Source: JAUVUV01 sp964548275
GTDB lineage: Bacteria > Gemmatimonadota > Glassbacteria > GWA2-58-10
Assembly: GCA_964548275.1 (NCBI GenBank)
Contig: CAZJQI010000006.1
Coordinates: 1 to 64,000, forward strand
Direction of reading: 5' to 3'
DNA length: 64,000 nt
A program made the translations under genes and the position numbers. Below are positions 40,903-50,482 of this stretch, one piece after another; position 1 is the stretch's first letter; every line of letters starts with the position of its first letter. Under the pieces are notes generated by a model. The model saw only the letters and a program-made list of their open reading frames with translations, was not told the origin of the DNA and searched no databases.

Positions 40903-43488
40903 ATGAAACGCAGAAGTTTTGTGACCGAGACAGCCGCAGGTGCCGCTCTGGCGGCTGCAGTTTATTCTGTCAGTTCTATACAGGGCTGTAAATCCTCCGG
41001 CGGTCGGAAAAATTCCACTAAAGGAAATACCTCACAAAGAGATTACAACAATACTCATACCGGCCAATTTCTCAACAGGGTGGCCTTCCCGCTGGGCGGA
41101 ATCGGGGCGGGAATGATCTGCCTTGAGGGAACGGGTGCTCTTTCGCATTTTTCCCTGCGCAACAGACCCGAGATTTTCAACGAACCGCTCACGTTTTCGG
41201 CAATCTGTATCAAGGGTAAGTCCAATATCGCCCGTGTTCTCGAGGGCCCGGTGCCGGGCTGGAAAGTGTTCGGCAATCCGAACACAGGCAACGGCGCTCC
41301 AGGCAAAAGCTACGGGCTGCCGAGATTCGCCAGAGCTTCTTTCAGCGCGCGTTTTCCTTTCGCAACTGTTAAACTCGAGGACGATAAAGTGCCTCTCGAG
41401 GTCGGTATCACCGGCTGGAGCCCATTTATCCCGCAGGATGCGGACAACTCCAGCCTCCCCGCGGCCGCCCTTGAGCTCACTTTCAGAAACACCTCCGGCA
41501 AAACCCTGGAAGCCGTATATTCTTTCAATACGATGAATTTTATCGCTACCAGCGAAAGGCACTACTCAGGCACCGCCGGTTCCGTGTCCAATACGAAGGG
41601 CGGATTTGTCCTGGCCAACAGGGGATCAAAGGAAAAGCCCTGGGAGGAAGGCTATTTCTGCGCGGCTGTGGATGACCCCGCCGCCAGGGTTAACTGCCGC
41701 TGGTTCCGCGGAAGCTGGTGGGATCCACTGACCATAGCCTGGAAGCACGTAGCCGACGGGGACGTTGTGGAAAATGAGCCGATCAAGACCGGTAAGCCGA
41801 GCCCCGGCGGCAGCCTCTTTGTGCCGTTCAAGCTGGGGCCGGGTGAGAAGAAAAGGATCGCTCTGCTGTTCTCCTGGTACGTGCCTGTCACGGATATGCG
41901 GCTGGGGCCTGAGGTCGAATTCAGCGGGGAGAAAGAATGCTGCACGGGTAAGGATTCAGCCGGAACGTACATTCCCTGGTATGCGAAGCGTTTCTCCGGT
42001 ATCGAGGATGTATCCGGCTACTGGATGGAAAATTACAAGGACTTGCGGCAAAAAAGTCGAAAATTCAGCGCCTGTTTCTACGATACAACTCTGCCGCCGG
42101 AGGTAGTTGAAGCTATCGCCGCCAATCTGACGATTCTCAAATCCCCCACCATGTTACGCGAGCGCCACGGCAAGCTCTGGTGCTGGGAGGGCTGCTCAGA
42201 CGAAGTGGGTAGCTGCCACGGCTCATGCACCCATGTCTGGAACTACGCCCAGGCGATCTGCCATCTGTTTCCGGAACTTGAGCGCTCCCTGCGGGAAACG
42301 GAGTTCTTTGTCAGCCAGGACGAGCTCGGACACCAGACTTTCCGCTCCTCGCTACCGGTCAGGCCAACCACGCATACTTTCCACGCTGCCTCGGATGGCC
42401 AGCTCGGCGGGATCATGAAAGCTTTCCGCGAGTGGCGGATCAGCGGGGACACCGCTTGGCTGCGCAAGTTCTGGCCGGAAATCAAGGCCTCCCTGAACTA
42501 CTGTATCCAGAGCTGGGACCCGCGGCACAGGGGAGTGCTCGAGGAGCCGCACCACAATACGTACGATATCGAGTTCTGGGGCCCGGACGGCATGTGCTCC
42601 AGTTTTTACCTCGGCGCGTTGAAAGCCGCCGTGCTGATGGGCGAGGCGTTGGGTGAGGACGTCTCTCTTTACTCCTCACTCTACGGGAAAGGCCGCCGTT
42701 TCCTTGAGGAAGATCTTTTCGACGGCGAGTATTTTATCCAGAAAATCCAGACCAAGGGTCTCAACGCGGACTCCCCGATCAAAGCACAGGCCTGGAATAT
42801 CGACTACTCGCCCGAGGGGATCGAGCTGCTAAAGGCTGAGGGTCCCAAGTACCAGTACGGCAAGGGATGTCTCTCGGACGGAGTGCTCGGAGCCTGGATC
42901 GCCGCAGTCTGTGGTGTTGGAGAAATCCTCGATCCGAAAAAGGTGAAAAGCCACCTCGCCTCGGTGCACAGGTACAATTTCAGAAAAGACCTTTCCGAGC
43001 ACGCAAACCCGCAGCGTCCGAGCTACGCTGTGGGTACCGAAAGCGGTCTTCTGCTTTGCTCCTGGCCCAAGGGCGGCAAGCTCACCCTCCCCTTTGTCTA
43101 CTCGAACGAGGTCTGGACCGGTATTGAATACCAGATCGCCAGCCATCTGATGATGATGGGCATGGTGGAGGAGGGGCTCGAGATCGTGCGTGCGGTAAGG
43201 GACCGCTACGACGGACGGGTGCGCAACCCGTTCAACGAGTACGAGTGCGGCCACTGGTACGCCCGGGCCATGTCCTCTTACGCCATGCTCCAGGGTCTGA
43301 CCGGAATCCGCTACGATGCCCTGGAGAAAGTGCTCTATATCAGGCCATCGATCAAGGGGGATTTCACCAGCTTTATCTCCACAGCCACAGGTTACGGCCA
43401 GGCCGGGGTTAAAAACGGCGAGTCTTTCCTGGAGGTGGCCGAGGGCAAGATCGCGGTTGAGCGGATTGACTACCAAGCATTTTCCTAA
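40903..43488 (+). CDS. Exported GH116 (GBA2-like) glycoside hydrolase
   Basis: 861 residues. The start has RR followed by a hydrophobic run and a lipobox (SSIQGC, Cys about 29). The N-terminal beta-sandwich begins with the GH116 hallmark FPLGGIGAGMICLEG, followed by the alpha/alpha-barrel (residues about 390-850) with GCSDEVGSCHGSCTHVWNYAQ and the active-site segment HNTYDIEFWGPDGMCSS, where acid/base and binding residues of this family lie. Members hydrolyse beta-glucosides and beta-xylosides. AAGGAG lies 10 bases before the ATG. Followed after 67 bp by a lipoprotein gene on the same strand, probably one operon. Confidence 0.93.
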   Translation: MKRRSFVTETAAGAALAAAVYSVSSIQGCKSSGGRKNSTKGNTSQRDYNNTHTGQFLNRVAFPLGGIGAGMICLEGTGALSHFSLRNRPEIFNEPLTFSAICIKGKSNIARVLEGPVPGWKVFGNPNTGNGAPGKSYGLPRFARASFSARFPFATVKLEDDKVPLEVGITGWSPFIPQDADNSSLPAAALELTFRNTSGKTLEAVYSFNTMNFIATSERHYSGTAGSVSNTKGGFVLANRGSKEKPWEEGYFCAAVDDPAARVNCRWFRGSWWDPLTIAWKHVADGDVVENEPIKTGKPSPGGSLFVPFKLGPGEKKRIALLFSWYVPVTDMRLGPEVEFSGEKECCTGKDSAGTYIPWYAKRFSGIEDVSGYWMENYKDLRQKSRKFSACFYDTTLPPEVVEAIAANLTILKSPTMLRERHGKLWCWEGCSDEVGSCHGSCTHVWNYAQAICHLFPELERSLRETEFFVSQDELGHQTFRSSLPVRPTTHTFHAASDGQLGGIMKAFREWRISGDTAWLRKFWPEIKASLNYCIQSWDPRHRGVLEEPHHNTYDIEFWGPDGMCSSFYLGALKAAVLMGEALGEDVSLYSSLYGKGRRFLEEDLFDGEYFIQKIQTKGLNADSPIKAQAWNIDYSPEGIELLKAEGPKYQYGKGCLSDGVLGAWIAAVCGVGEILDPKKVKSHLASVHRYNFRKDLSEHANPQRPSYAVGTESGLLLCSWPKGGKLTLPFVYSNEVWTGIEYQIASHLMMMGMVEEGLEIVRAVRDRYDGRVRNPFNEYECGHWYARAMSSYAMLQGLTGIRYDALEKVLYIRPSIKGDFTSFISTATGYGQAGVKNGESFLEVAEGKIAVERIDYQAFS

Positions 43489-43555
43489 AAGTAAGCGCCT
43501 ACTTTAAATGGCGCAAAGCGATAAAATATTTCACCGGCTTGAACGAGGATTACTT

Positions 43556-44524
43556 ATGAAAAAATTTTTGATTTTACTCATCCCTCTTATATCCTTACTC
43601 TGCTGCGGGAAGAAAGAAGCCGTGGAAGAACTCTCGCCAGGCCACACGGTGACAATCCAGGCTGGCGATATCAAGGCCGTTTTCGTGGATAATACCCAAT
43701 TCGGCACACACCGGGCGTGGTACAATGGTGTAGCTTCCCTGATCCACAAGGCGGATACAGCCAATATCTTCAGGCCCCGTGTGGCGGGATTGAATTTCGA
43801 GCACATTTTCGACGGGGCGAAGTGGTGGGAACCGGCTGAGGCACTGTTCGAGCCGCGCGACTGCCCGATGAACATCAAAAAAATCTCTGCTAAAGCTGTC
43901 GCGCTGCACCAGCCTCCCACCAAACTTCACAAGCTCGAAAGCTGGACCACTTTCACCGTGGCCGAACCACACTATATCGACATGGAGTTCACCTGCATCC
44001 CCCGTGCCTCAACGTTCGAGCTGGGCTATATCGGGCTTTTCTGGGCTTCCTATATCAACACAAAGGTGGATAAGGGGTACTATTTTATCGGCCGAAAAAC
44101 CGTGAATGATCAAAAACAGTGGATCGAGATCAACTCACCAGCCCACAATATAGAAAGCTCAGTCCGCTTTGAACTCGACGAGCGCGACCCGAGTTTCGTG
44201 GAGGAGTATCCGCTCCGGCTTTTCAATAACTACCTGGATTACAGGTACAGCTATCCATTCTACTACGGCCGCAGAGGCAAAATGGCCTGGCTGCTCATGT
44301 TCGACGAGGCAGGTCCTGTAAGGTTCTCTCATTCCCCCACCAGCGGGGCGCCTGTCGGGCCGGGCACCGAGCCTGCCTGGGACTTTCACTACCTGTTTTA
44401 CAACTATAAGGTTGGGGAAAAGTACGGTTTCAAGGCGCGGCTTGTATATAAACCGTTTGTCAGCCGAGAGGATATAATCACAGAGTACGAAAAATGGTCC
44501 GGGGAAAAAGTCGAGATGCCTTGA
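43556..44524 (+). CDS. Lipoprotein of unknown function, partner of GH116
   Basis: A lipoprotein signal (MKKFLILLIPLISLLCCGKK, Cys about 16-17) leads a 300-residue beta-rich domain. Segments such as HTVTIQAGDIKAVFVDN, WTTFTVAEPHYIDMEFTC and YRYSYPFYYGRRGKMAWLLM suggest a beta-sandwich or galactose-mutarotase-like fold seen in sugar-binding or lyase-like proteins, but no active-site motif is clear. I start at 43556 because GAGG lies 7 bases upstream and the signal begins there; 43508 is a longer frame. Its position after GH116 implies a role with the same sugar. Not assigned to a family with confidence. Confidence 0.7.
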   Translation: MKKFLILLIPLISLLCCGKKEAVEELSPGHTVTIQAGDIKAVFVDNTQFGTHRAWYNGVASLIHKADTANIFRPRVAGLNFEHIFDGAKWWEPAEALFEPRDCPMNIKKISAKAVALHQPPTKLHKLESWTTFTVAEPHYIDMEFTCIPRASTFELGYIGLFWASYINTKVDKGYYFIGRKTVNDQKQWIEINSPAHNIESSVRFELDERDPSFVEEYPLRLFNNYLDYRYSYPFYYGRRGKMAWLLMFDEAGPVRFSHSPTSGAPVGPGTEPAWDFHYLFYNYKVGEKYGFKARLVYKPFVSREDIITEYEKWSGEKVEMP

Positions 44525-44582
44525 TCGAATCCCGGTCGCCTTTCTTTACTCCGAGACACGATGGCTGCGCATAAGAATGATT

Positions 44583-46343
44583 TCACTCGATCACCGGCAG
44601 TACGATATGTGACGGGTGCTCCCCGGTGTGATATACGCTCTGCTCTGCTTTGACCCAGGTTGTATCCGTGGCGAAATTTCTCCCGGTGTTCAGGTTGCGG
44701 TCAAAGCGGGGAAAATTGCTGCTGGATATCTCCACCCTGATCCGGTGCCCTTTCTTGAAAACATTGCTGGTAGCAAAAAGATCGATGTTATATTCGTACA
44801 CCCTGCCCGGCTCGATATTGGATGGATCTGTAGAGCCTTCTCTGAAACTCGCCCGTATGATACCCTCGCAGAGGTTGAACGCCATGCCCCCAGGATGCAC
44901 GTCAACGAGTTTGGCGGTGAAATCGGTATTTTCCGCCGAACTGGCGGCATAAAGCACAACCTCGACCGGCCCGGTAACCTCGAGATCCCGTTCCAGGGGC
45001 GGTGTGGAATAAACCAGCACGTCTTCCCGTTCTTCTATAGGCCGCTGGTCGTGGGGCCCGGTGGCCAGGGCGTCATAATAAGCACCGTCCGCCCGGGAGG
45101 GAACAGGGTTTGCCGGATCATAGACGAATCTGTCCGTTGACTTTCTATCCGGAAACCGGGTGAAGAGAGAACCGTCGCCGTTAAGCGTGTTGGCATTACC
45201 ACTGCTGGCGAAATAGTATTTCCGGTAATCGGTGCGCGCCAGCGGCCATTCGTTTTCATAGCGCCAGAGGTTCTCCCCCATGACAAAAATTTTCACCGGC
45301 GGCTCATCCATGATACCCGTATTCTTGCCTTTCAACCGGCTGTCGATCCATCGCAGCGTGAGTTCCCGCATGTCGATTTTCGAATTTTCCCCAAAATCGA
45401 GCTCTCCGAGTCTTCCCGTAAAGGAACCGATACTATGAGACCACGGCCCGATGATAATCTTTTGTGTTGTGCGAATCTCAGGATCGATATTCGCCGATGT
45501 CATCCCGATAAAGTTCTTAATCGTTTCCCCGATAAACACGTCATACCAGCCGCCGATATTTAATACGGAGGCCTTTATAGCCGCGAAATTGCCTTTGATA
45601 CTCGCCTTTTCCCAGTAGAGGTCTTTCTCGGGATGAGACAGCCAGTCACGAAGGAAAAGCACTTTCCACCCCACATGCCTGTCCTGCTCGATCAAGGGGA
45701 GGCTCATGTTTATTTCATCAAGCCTGCTGGTAAGCTCTTCCATGTCGAAATCGTAGGGTCTGGTCATGTAAAAGCTCCAGCTCGTGGCCAGTCTCAGCGG
45801 GAATACACCCCCGGATTGCCCTAAATTATAGACGTCCGAAACAGTAACAACAGGGATCATCGCCACAAGATAGGGTCTCCCCAGCGGTGCGGGCAGCCAT
45901 TGAGTCATACCCACGTACGAGCCTCCTACTGTGCCGATTTTGCCGTTACTCCAAACCTGGGTGCCAATCCACTGCTGTGTGTCGTAACCGTCTGATGCCT
46001 CATTGCGAAAAGGGTCAAAGACACCCTCGGATTCATACCTGCCCCGCGTATCCTGATTCACAACCGCATACCCGCGCTCAGCAAAGTAGTGCCCGTATTT
46101 GTTACCCGGGCCTCCGTTGCCGTAAGGCGTCCGCATGAGCAGCACGGGGAACCTGCCCGGAGCGTCCGGGTGATAGATGTTAGTAGAGAGCCTTACGCCA
46201 TCCCGCATCGCTACCTTGACATCGAGTTCCTCGACAACATCATAAACCGGCTGCGAGAGCTCTTCAGCGGATAAGACAGGCGGGAAGGAAAAGATGACAG
46301 CTATAAAAACGAGGAAATGTCCGGCTATTTTGTGTTTATTCAT
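44583..46343 (-). CDS. Exported CocE/NonD family (X-Pro-dipeptidyl-peptidase-like) hydrolase
   Basis: 586 residues. A signal peptide (HFLVFIAVIFSFPPVLSA) precedes the S15/CocE pattern: VKVAMRDGVRLSTNIYHPD, LLMRTPYG, RGYAVVNQDTRGRYESEG and the nucleophile motif GGSYVGM with Ser about 142. The C-terminal jelly roll (LEVTGPVEVVLYAASSAENT through HRIRVEISSSNFPRFDRN) is typical. It acts on esters or acyl-peptides. I start at 46343 because GGAGG lies 7 bases upstream. Monocistronic, converging with the GH116 operon. Confidence 0.92.
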   Translation of the reverse strand: MNKHKIAGHFLVFIAVIFSFPPVLSAEELSQPVYDVVEELDVKVAMRDGVRLSTNIYHPDAPGRFPVLLMRTPYGNGGPGNKYGHYFAERGYAVVNQDTRGRYESEGVFDPFRNEASDGYDTQQWIGTQVWSNGKIGTVGGSYVGMTQWLPAPLGRPYLVAMIPVVTVSDVYNLGQSGGVFPLRLATSWSFYMTRPYDFDMEELTSRLDEINMSLPLIEQDRHVGWKVLFLRDWLSHPEKDLYWEKASIKGNFAAIKASVLNIGGWYDVFIGETIKNFIGMTSANIDPEIRTTQKIIIGPWSHSIGSFTGRLGELDFGENSKIDMRELTLRWIDSRLKGKNTGIMDEPPVKIFVMGENLWRYENEWPLARTDYRKYYFASSGNANTLNGDGSLFTRFPDRKSTDRFVYDPANPVPSRADGAYYDALATGPHDQRPIEEREDVLVYSTPPLERDLEVTGPVEVVLYAASSAENTDFTAKLVDVHPGGMAFNLCEGIIRASFREGSTDPSNIEPGRVYEYNIDLFATSNVFKKGHRIRVEISSSNFPRFDRNLNTGRNFATDTTWVKAEQSVYHTGEHPSHIVLPVIE

Positions 46344-46623
46344 GAAACGCCTCCTCTTAACGGTATTCAAGCGAATTTACCTCCAAAGCCCGGAGAGCCT
46401 TCCAATTTTACTTTCCGAGCCGTTTCTGCAATCTAAGCCTCTTCGCTGCCAAGTGTCAACCAGCGACCGATTATCGGAAAATGAAACATATATACTTGTA
46501 CGCGCGGGATGATTGTTTATAATTTATATAAACAGATGAACCGGTGCCCTTAGAAACGGCAGCGAGAGGCCAAACAAGATAAAAACAGCCAAAAAGAATT
46601 TCGATCTTAACCGGGCCGTTTAT

Positions 46624-47310
46624 ATGGAAAAAGAACTATTTCACCGCTGGGATATCTCCCCTGCGGAGGCTATTCAGATCCAGAACCGGCTGGGCCGCAA
46701 GCTGGTTATCCAGCGCAATATTACGAAAATCGAATCTGTGGCGGGAGCTGACGTGGCATTCAGGGGAAAGATGGCTTACGGGGCAGTGGCTGTGCTTTCC
46801 TATCCCGAACTGGAAACAGTGGCGGAAATTCGCTCCTGCCGGGAGACCAGTTTCCCTTACATTCCGGGGCTGCTGAGTTTCCGTGAAGGCCCGGTACTTC
46901 TTGATTGTTTTACCCAACTGGATGCAGGCTACGAGCTTATTATATTCGACGGGCACGGAATCGCCCATCCAAGAGGTTTCGGCCTGGCCTCCCACATTGG
47001 CCTGCTGCTGGAAAAGCCAACTGTCGGTTGCGCCAAGAAAAAGCTGTTCGGCAGCACAGAAGAACCCGGGCCTGATCGCGGTTGTTGGAAACCAATTTTC
47101 GATAACCACGGCCACAGTATTGGGATAACGCTCCGCACGAAAGACAATGTCAGACCGGTATTCGTATCATCCGGTTATAAAACCAGTCTCGAACAAAGTA
47201 AAGAACTCGTACTCTCCCTTACCGCAGGTTTCAGAATTCCCGAACCTTTGCGATGTGCTCATCATCTAGCCCTGCTCGCAGCAGGCGCGGCTAATTCATC
47301 GGGAGATTAA
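46624..47310 (+). CDS. nfi: Endonuclease V
   Basis: Cuts DNA one base 3' to deaminated adenine (inosine) to start repair. Catalytic residues are recognisable: Asp in VAGADVAF (about 43), Glu in SFREGP (about 88), Asp in IFDGHGIAHPRGFG (about 109), and the wedge motif PYIPG (79-83). The Lys in TVGCAKKKLFG also fits. Length 228 is typical. No ribosome-binding site precedes the ATG, so expression may be low or from a leaderless message. It stands alone between the CocE gene and the CehA-like gene. Confidence 0.95.
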   Translation: MEKELFHRWDISPAEAIQIQNRLGRKLVIQRNITKIESVAGADVAFRGKMAYGAVAVLSYPELETVAEIRSCRETSFPYIPGLLSFREGPVLLDCFTQLDAGYELIIFDGHGIAHPRGFGLASHIGLLLEKPTVGCAKKKLFGSTEEPGPDRGCWKPIFDNHGHSIGITLRTKDNVRPVFVSSGYKTSLEQSKELVLSLTAGFRIPEPLRCAHHLALLAAGAANSSGD

Positions 47311-47413
47311 TTCTCAGTGAATAAGAAACAGATTCTGGAGCATCGGTGAAAAACAAGCTCACATTTATCATCCGCTTGGATTATAATCCTGCTCGAACCC
47401 GGAGGGAGTTTTG

Positions 47414-49021
47414 ATGAACAGTGACCCTGTTGCAAAGACATGTTTCCTGCTGGCGGTTTTGTTGTCATTTATAACGCTTCCTGCCAGCGCAAGCGAATTG
47501 CAATTGAGAGTGATCGATGACTTACTGGGTATCCAGGTGCCAGCGAGAGTACTTCTGCGTGGGTCGGACGGCGTTTGCAGAGTTCCGGAGGGAGTGCCGT
47601 TATTAAAAATTGCCCGGGATGTCTGGTTCACGACCGAGGGTTCCTACAGGGTGGATCTTCCTCCGGGCCGCACCGAGCTGCGGGTTGAGCGGGGCAAGGA
47701 ATACATTCGAGAAAAAGTATATATCGACATACCCACTGAGGGTACCATTCGGAGGGAAGTCAGGCTGAAAAGGTGGATCGACATGCGGAGTGCGGGCTAT
47801 AAGTCCCTGGAGAACCACCTTCATCTTGCCCCCGATATGGTGGGAGCCTTCTGCGCTGCCGAGGATCTGGATTTCGGCACTGTACTCCAGTGGTGGAACC
47901 GGCCGGCGTTCGGTGTACCACCCGGCAGCGGGTATATCCGCAAGATTGCCTTTGGCGGAGTGACTGTTCCCACTACGATCTACGACGTGGAGGTGGAATA
48001 CGAATGGGGTGCGATCTATATGCTGGGCCTTCCGAACCCTTTTCCTTTTCTCAACGACCCATCGATACCCAATCTCCCGGCGGCGCGCTACGGCTGCCAA
48101 CGAGGAACACTAAACTGCTACCAGGGGGGCTGGTCGCGCGAGGTGCTGGTGGATGCCCTTTTAGGTCTGGTGAATGTGGTCAATCTCTGCAACAATAATT
48201 TCGCCATGCACCGCTTTCAGCCGCGCAGTATCTATTCGAATCTGCTCGAGGTGGAGGGATTCCCGATTTACCCTGATACCCCGGAAGGCATGTTGCAGAT
48301 GAATCTGGAGACATACTACAGGCTGCTCAACTGCGGCCTGAAACTCGCAGCCGGGGCAGGCAGCGCCACGGGTGTGAAAGCCGTTCCCCCCGGGTTCAAC
48401 CGGGCTTACGTGCGCTGCGCTGTGAAGGAAGGGTTGGAAGAAGTTCTCGATCACTGGAGACAGGGTCAGAATTTTGTAACCAACGGCCCAATGCTGTTCT
48501 TTCGCGGGCCTGGCGGTGTTCAGCCGGGAGACTCGCTCAGCCTGGAAAAGGAGCAAGGCAAGCTCGAGTTCGAAATCGAGGCAATCTCGGACTGTCCCCT
48601 GGGTTCGGTAGAGCTGGTGGTCAATGGCGAGGTTGCGGGAAAACTATCTCCAGGACCGGGACAGAAAAGGATTAAAGGAAAAATCAGCGTTCCGGCTGAA
48701 GAAAGCTTCTGGGTCTGCGCACTGGCCACGGACCGGGATACACTGCTCACAGATGAAGAACTCGCCGGCTACGACGAACCACCGGGGCGTTGGGCCAACC
48801 GCGCTAACCGTCTGCGTTTTGCCCACACCAGCCCGATATATGTCAAAATTGGAGGCGGGATTCCGCTGGTGGAGCGCTCTCTAAGGGAGGCCTTGTCGAT
48901 GCTGGAGGCATTCGAGCGCTTCGCAATCGCCAAATGCTCGCCCGACTACCTCGACGAACTTCTGAAAGCAGTGGAGAAGGGAAGGGAAAAGATTTCAGCC
49001 GGGCTGAAAAAATTCAGGTAA
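47414..49021 (+). CDS. Exported CehA/McbA-like metallohydrolase family protein
   Basis: A signal peptide (TCFLLAVLLSFITLPASA) precedes about 100 residues of beta-rich sequence (LQLRVIDDLLGIQVPARVLL), then a PHP-like region starting GYKSLENHLHLA, with His residues where the family normally has DLHVH, and continuing to LKLAAGAGSATGVK. A C-terminal beta-sandwich follows (LEFEIEAISDCPLGSVELVV). The pattern matches the CehA/McbA family, exported metallohydrolases of unclear natural substrate. The D-x-H-x-H metal motif is altered to ENHLHL, so activity may differ. I choose ATG 47414 after GGAGGG rather than TTG 47411. Monocistronic. Confidence 0.7.
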   Translation: MNSDPVAKTCFLLAVLLSFITLPASASELQLRVIDDLLGIQVPARVLLRGSDGVCRVPEGVPLLKIARDVWFTTEGSYRVDLPPGRTELRVERGKEYIREKVYIDIPTEGTIRREVRLKRWIDMRSAGYKSLENHLHLAPDMVGAFCAAEDLDFGTVLQWWNRPAFGVPPGSGYIRKIAFGGVTVPTTIYDVEVEYEWGAIYMLGLPNPFPFLNDPSIPNLPAARYGCQRGTLNCYQGGWSREVLVDALLGLVNVVNLCNNNFAMHRFQPRSIYSNLLEVEGFPIYPDTPEGMLQMNLETYYRLLNCGLKLAAGAGSATGVKAVPPGFNRAYVRCAVKEGLEEVLDHWRQGQNFVTNGPMLFFRGPGGVQPGDSLSLEKEQGKLEFEIEAISDCPLGSVELVVNGEVAGKLSPGPGQKRIKGKISVPAEESFWVCALATDRDTLLTDEELAGYDEPPGRWANRANRLRFAHTSPIYVKIGGGIPLVERSLREALSMLEAFERFAIAKCSPDYLDELLKAVEKGREKISAGLKKFR

Positions 49022-49119
49022 CAGCAATAAAGGGGCGCGGCTATGCTGTACAAGAAAACTCTATAGCCGTATTGAAAATTAGGGATTTGCAATCTTCTGA
49101 ATAATAAGCAGGCAATATC

Positions 49120-50382
49120 TCAGAGCGGGGTGTTTTTCAGCCTTTCGTAGTTAGTGGTTCTTTCAAAACCTTCGATTCTGAAAATGGGGTCATCGCCGGT
49201 AATTTCTTCCAAGGTGTTCTTGGAAATGCTGCTAAAGAAAACCGGGCGAATAAGCCCGGGGTTGTCCTTCAGTTCCCCAAACAGAAACCTTCGGCCATCC
49301 GGACCTGCCTGGGCCAGAGAGGACACTTTAGCGCCTGGATAGAGCCTGATAAAACTGTTCAATCCAACGGTATCTGGCCGGATGCGCCTTAGCCCCTCAA
49401 TATCCTGACCCACCTCTTGGGGGGTTTGTCCGGGAAATCCGCAGAGATAATCGACTGCGAGGCGGATGTTGTACTTTTTAGTATGGCGGCGGATTCTGGC
49501 GGCATGTTTTAGACCGTTCCTACCTGTGGGCAGCGAGAGAGTCACCAGCTTTGCCCCGCTTGCCCCTAACAACCGGAAAAGTTCCTCGTCGTACGGCGTG
49601 CTTTTCATATAAAGGGTCCAGCTCATCGGTAAACGTGCGCTGATCAGGGTTTGGAGAAACTCGTGGCAGTATTTCAGATTCTGATTGAATTCCGAATCGC
49701 AGAGGTGGAATTCGGATACGCCCTGTCCGAGAAGCTCTTTCAACTCCTGGACGACTTTCTGCGGTTTGCGGTAAATCACACGCAAGGAGGCTTCCAGGCA
49801 GTAGGAGCAGGTACCGAGACAGCCCTTCTGGGTTTCGAATCCGGCAATACCGCCTTTATTCATGTAAACGGGATAGTCGACACACACTCCCCGGCCAGTA
49901 GTATCCAGGTTCGGATCAACACCCCATCTCCAGCCGTCAACAACCGTGCCTTCCGTTGGCGGATTCTTTTCCAGGGAGTCGAGAAAGTGGATCAGAGCCT
50001 TCTCGCCGGGTCCGCTTATCCCCCAGCTTGCCCCGAGGTAAGAGAGGATTCCGGCCGGGTTGAACGAATACCCCGATCCCCCCAGCAATGACGGTACTCC
50101 AAGCTGAGACAGCCGCTCCACAATTGTCTTAATTTCATCGAGAAAAAACAGGTTGTTCTGGTATAGAGCTGTATCGATATTTCTGATCGAAATCCCCGCA
50201 AGTTGCGGAGCGAATTCGTTTACTGTTTCAACCAGAGTCTTCTTTAAATTGCGCTTAAAACACAGGTCGAGAATCCGGCTTTCGTGCCTGGTTGCCTTGA
50301 GTACACTCTGAATATATTCAAGGCCGAGCGGAGGCACAGGAGGATGGTGGTAACGGTTGGGATTGATGAGAAGGATTTTCAT
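49120..50382 (-). CDS. B12-binding-domain radical SAM protein
   Basis: The N-terminus (ILLINPNRYHHPPVPPLGLE) begins a cobalamin-binding-like Rossmann domain (about 1-145), followed by a radical SAM barrel with the cluster motif CLGTCSYC (Cys188, Cys192, Cys195; CX3CX2C). The classical DxHxxG cobalamin motif is not evident, so cobalamin may bind base-off or not at all. Relatives methylate unreactive carbons or rearrange ring structures. Length 420 fits. It lies 100 bp downstream of the histidine kinase on the same strand, so it may be co-transcribed or a target; the substrate cannot be inferred. Confidence 0.85.
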   Translation of the reverse strand: MKILLINPNRYHHPPVPPLGLEYIQSVLKATRHESRILDLCFKRNLKKTLVETVNEFAPQLAGISIRNIDTALYQNNLFFLDEIKTIVERLSQLGVPSLLGGSGYSFNPAGILSYLGASWGISGPGEKALIHFLDSLEKNPPTEGTVVDGWRWGVDPNLDTTGRGVCVDYPVYMNKGGIAGFETQKGCLGTCSYCLEASLRVIYRKPQKVVQELKELLGQGVSEFHLCDSEFNQNLKYCHEFLQTLISARLPMSWTLYMKSTPYDEELFRLLGASGAKLVTLSLPTGRNGLKHAARIRRHTKKYNIRLAVDYLCGFPGQTPQEVGQDIEGLRRIRPDTVGLNSFIRLYPGAKVSSLAQAGPDGRRFLFGELKDNPGLIRPVFFSSISKNTLEEITGDDPIFRIEGFERTTNYERLKNTPL

Positions 50383-50482
50383 TGGGGAATGACGCTCTAT
50401 TATCCAGCTTTCTTGAAATAGACCCGGGTAAACGGCTTTGTCCAGAATAGGTACTGAATGGGAGCTTGTTTAACCAGATCTC

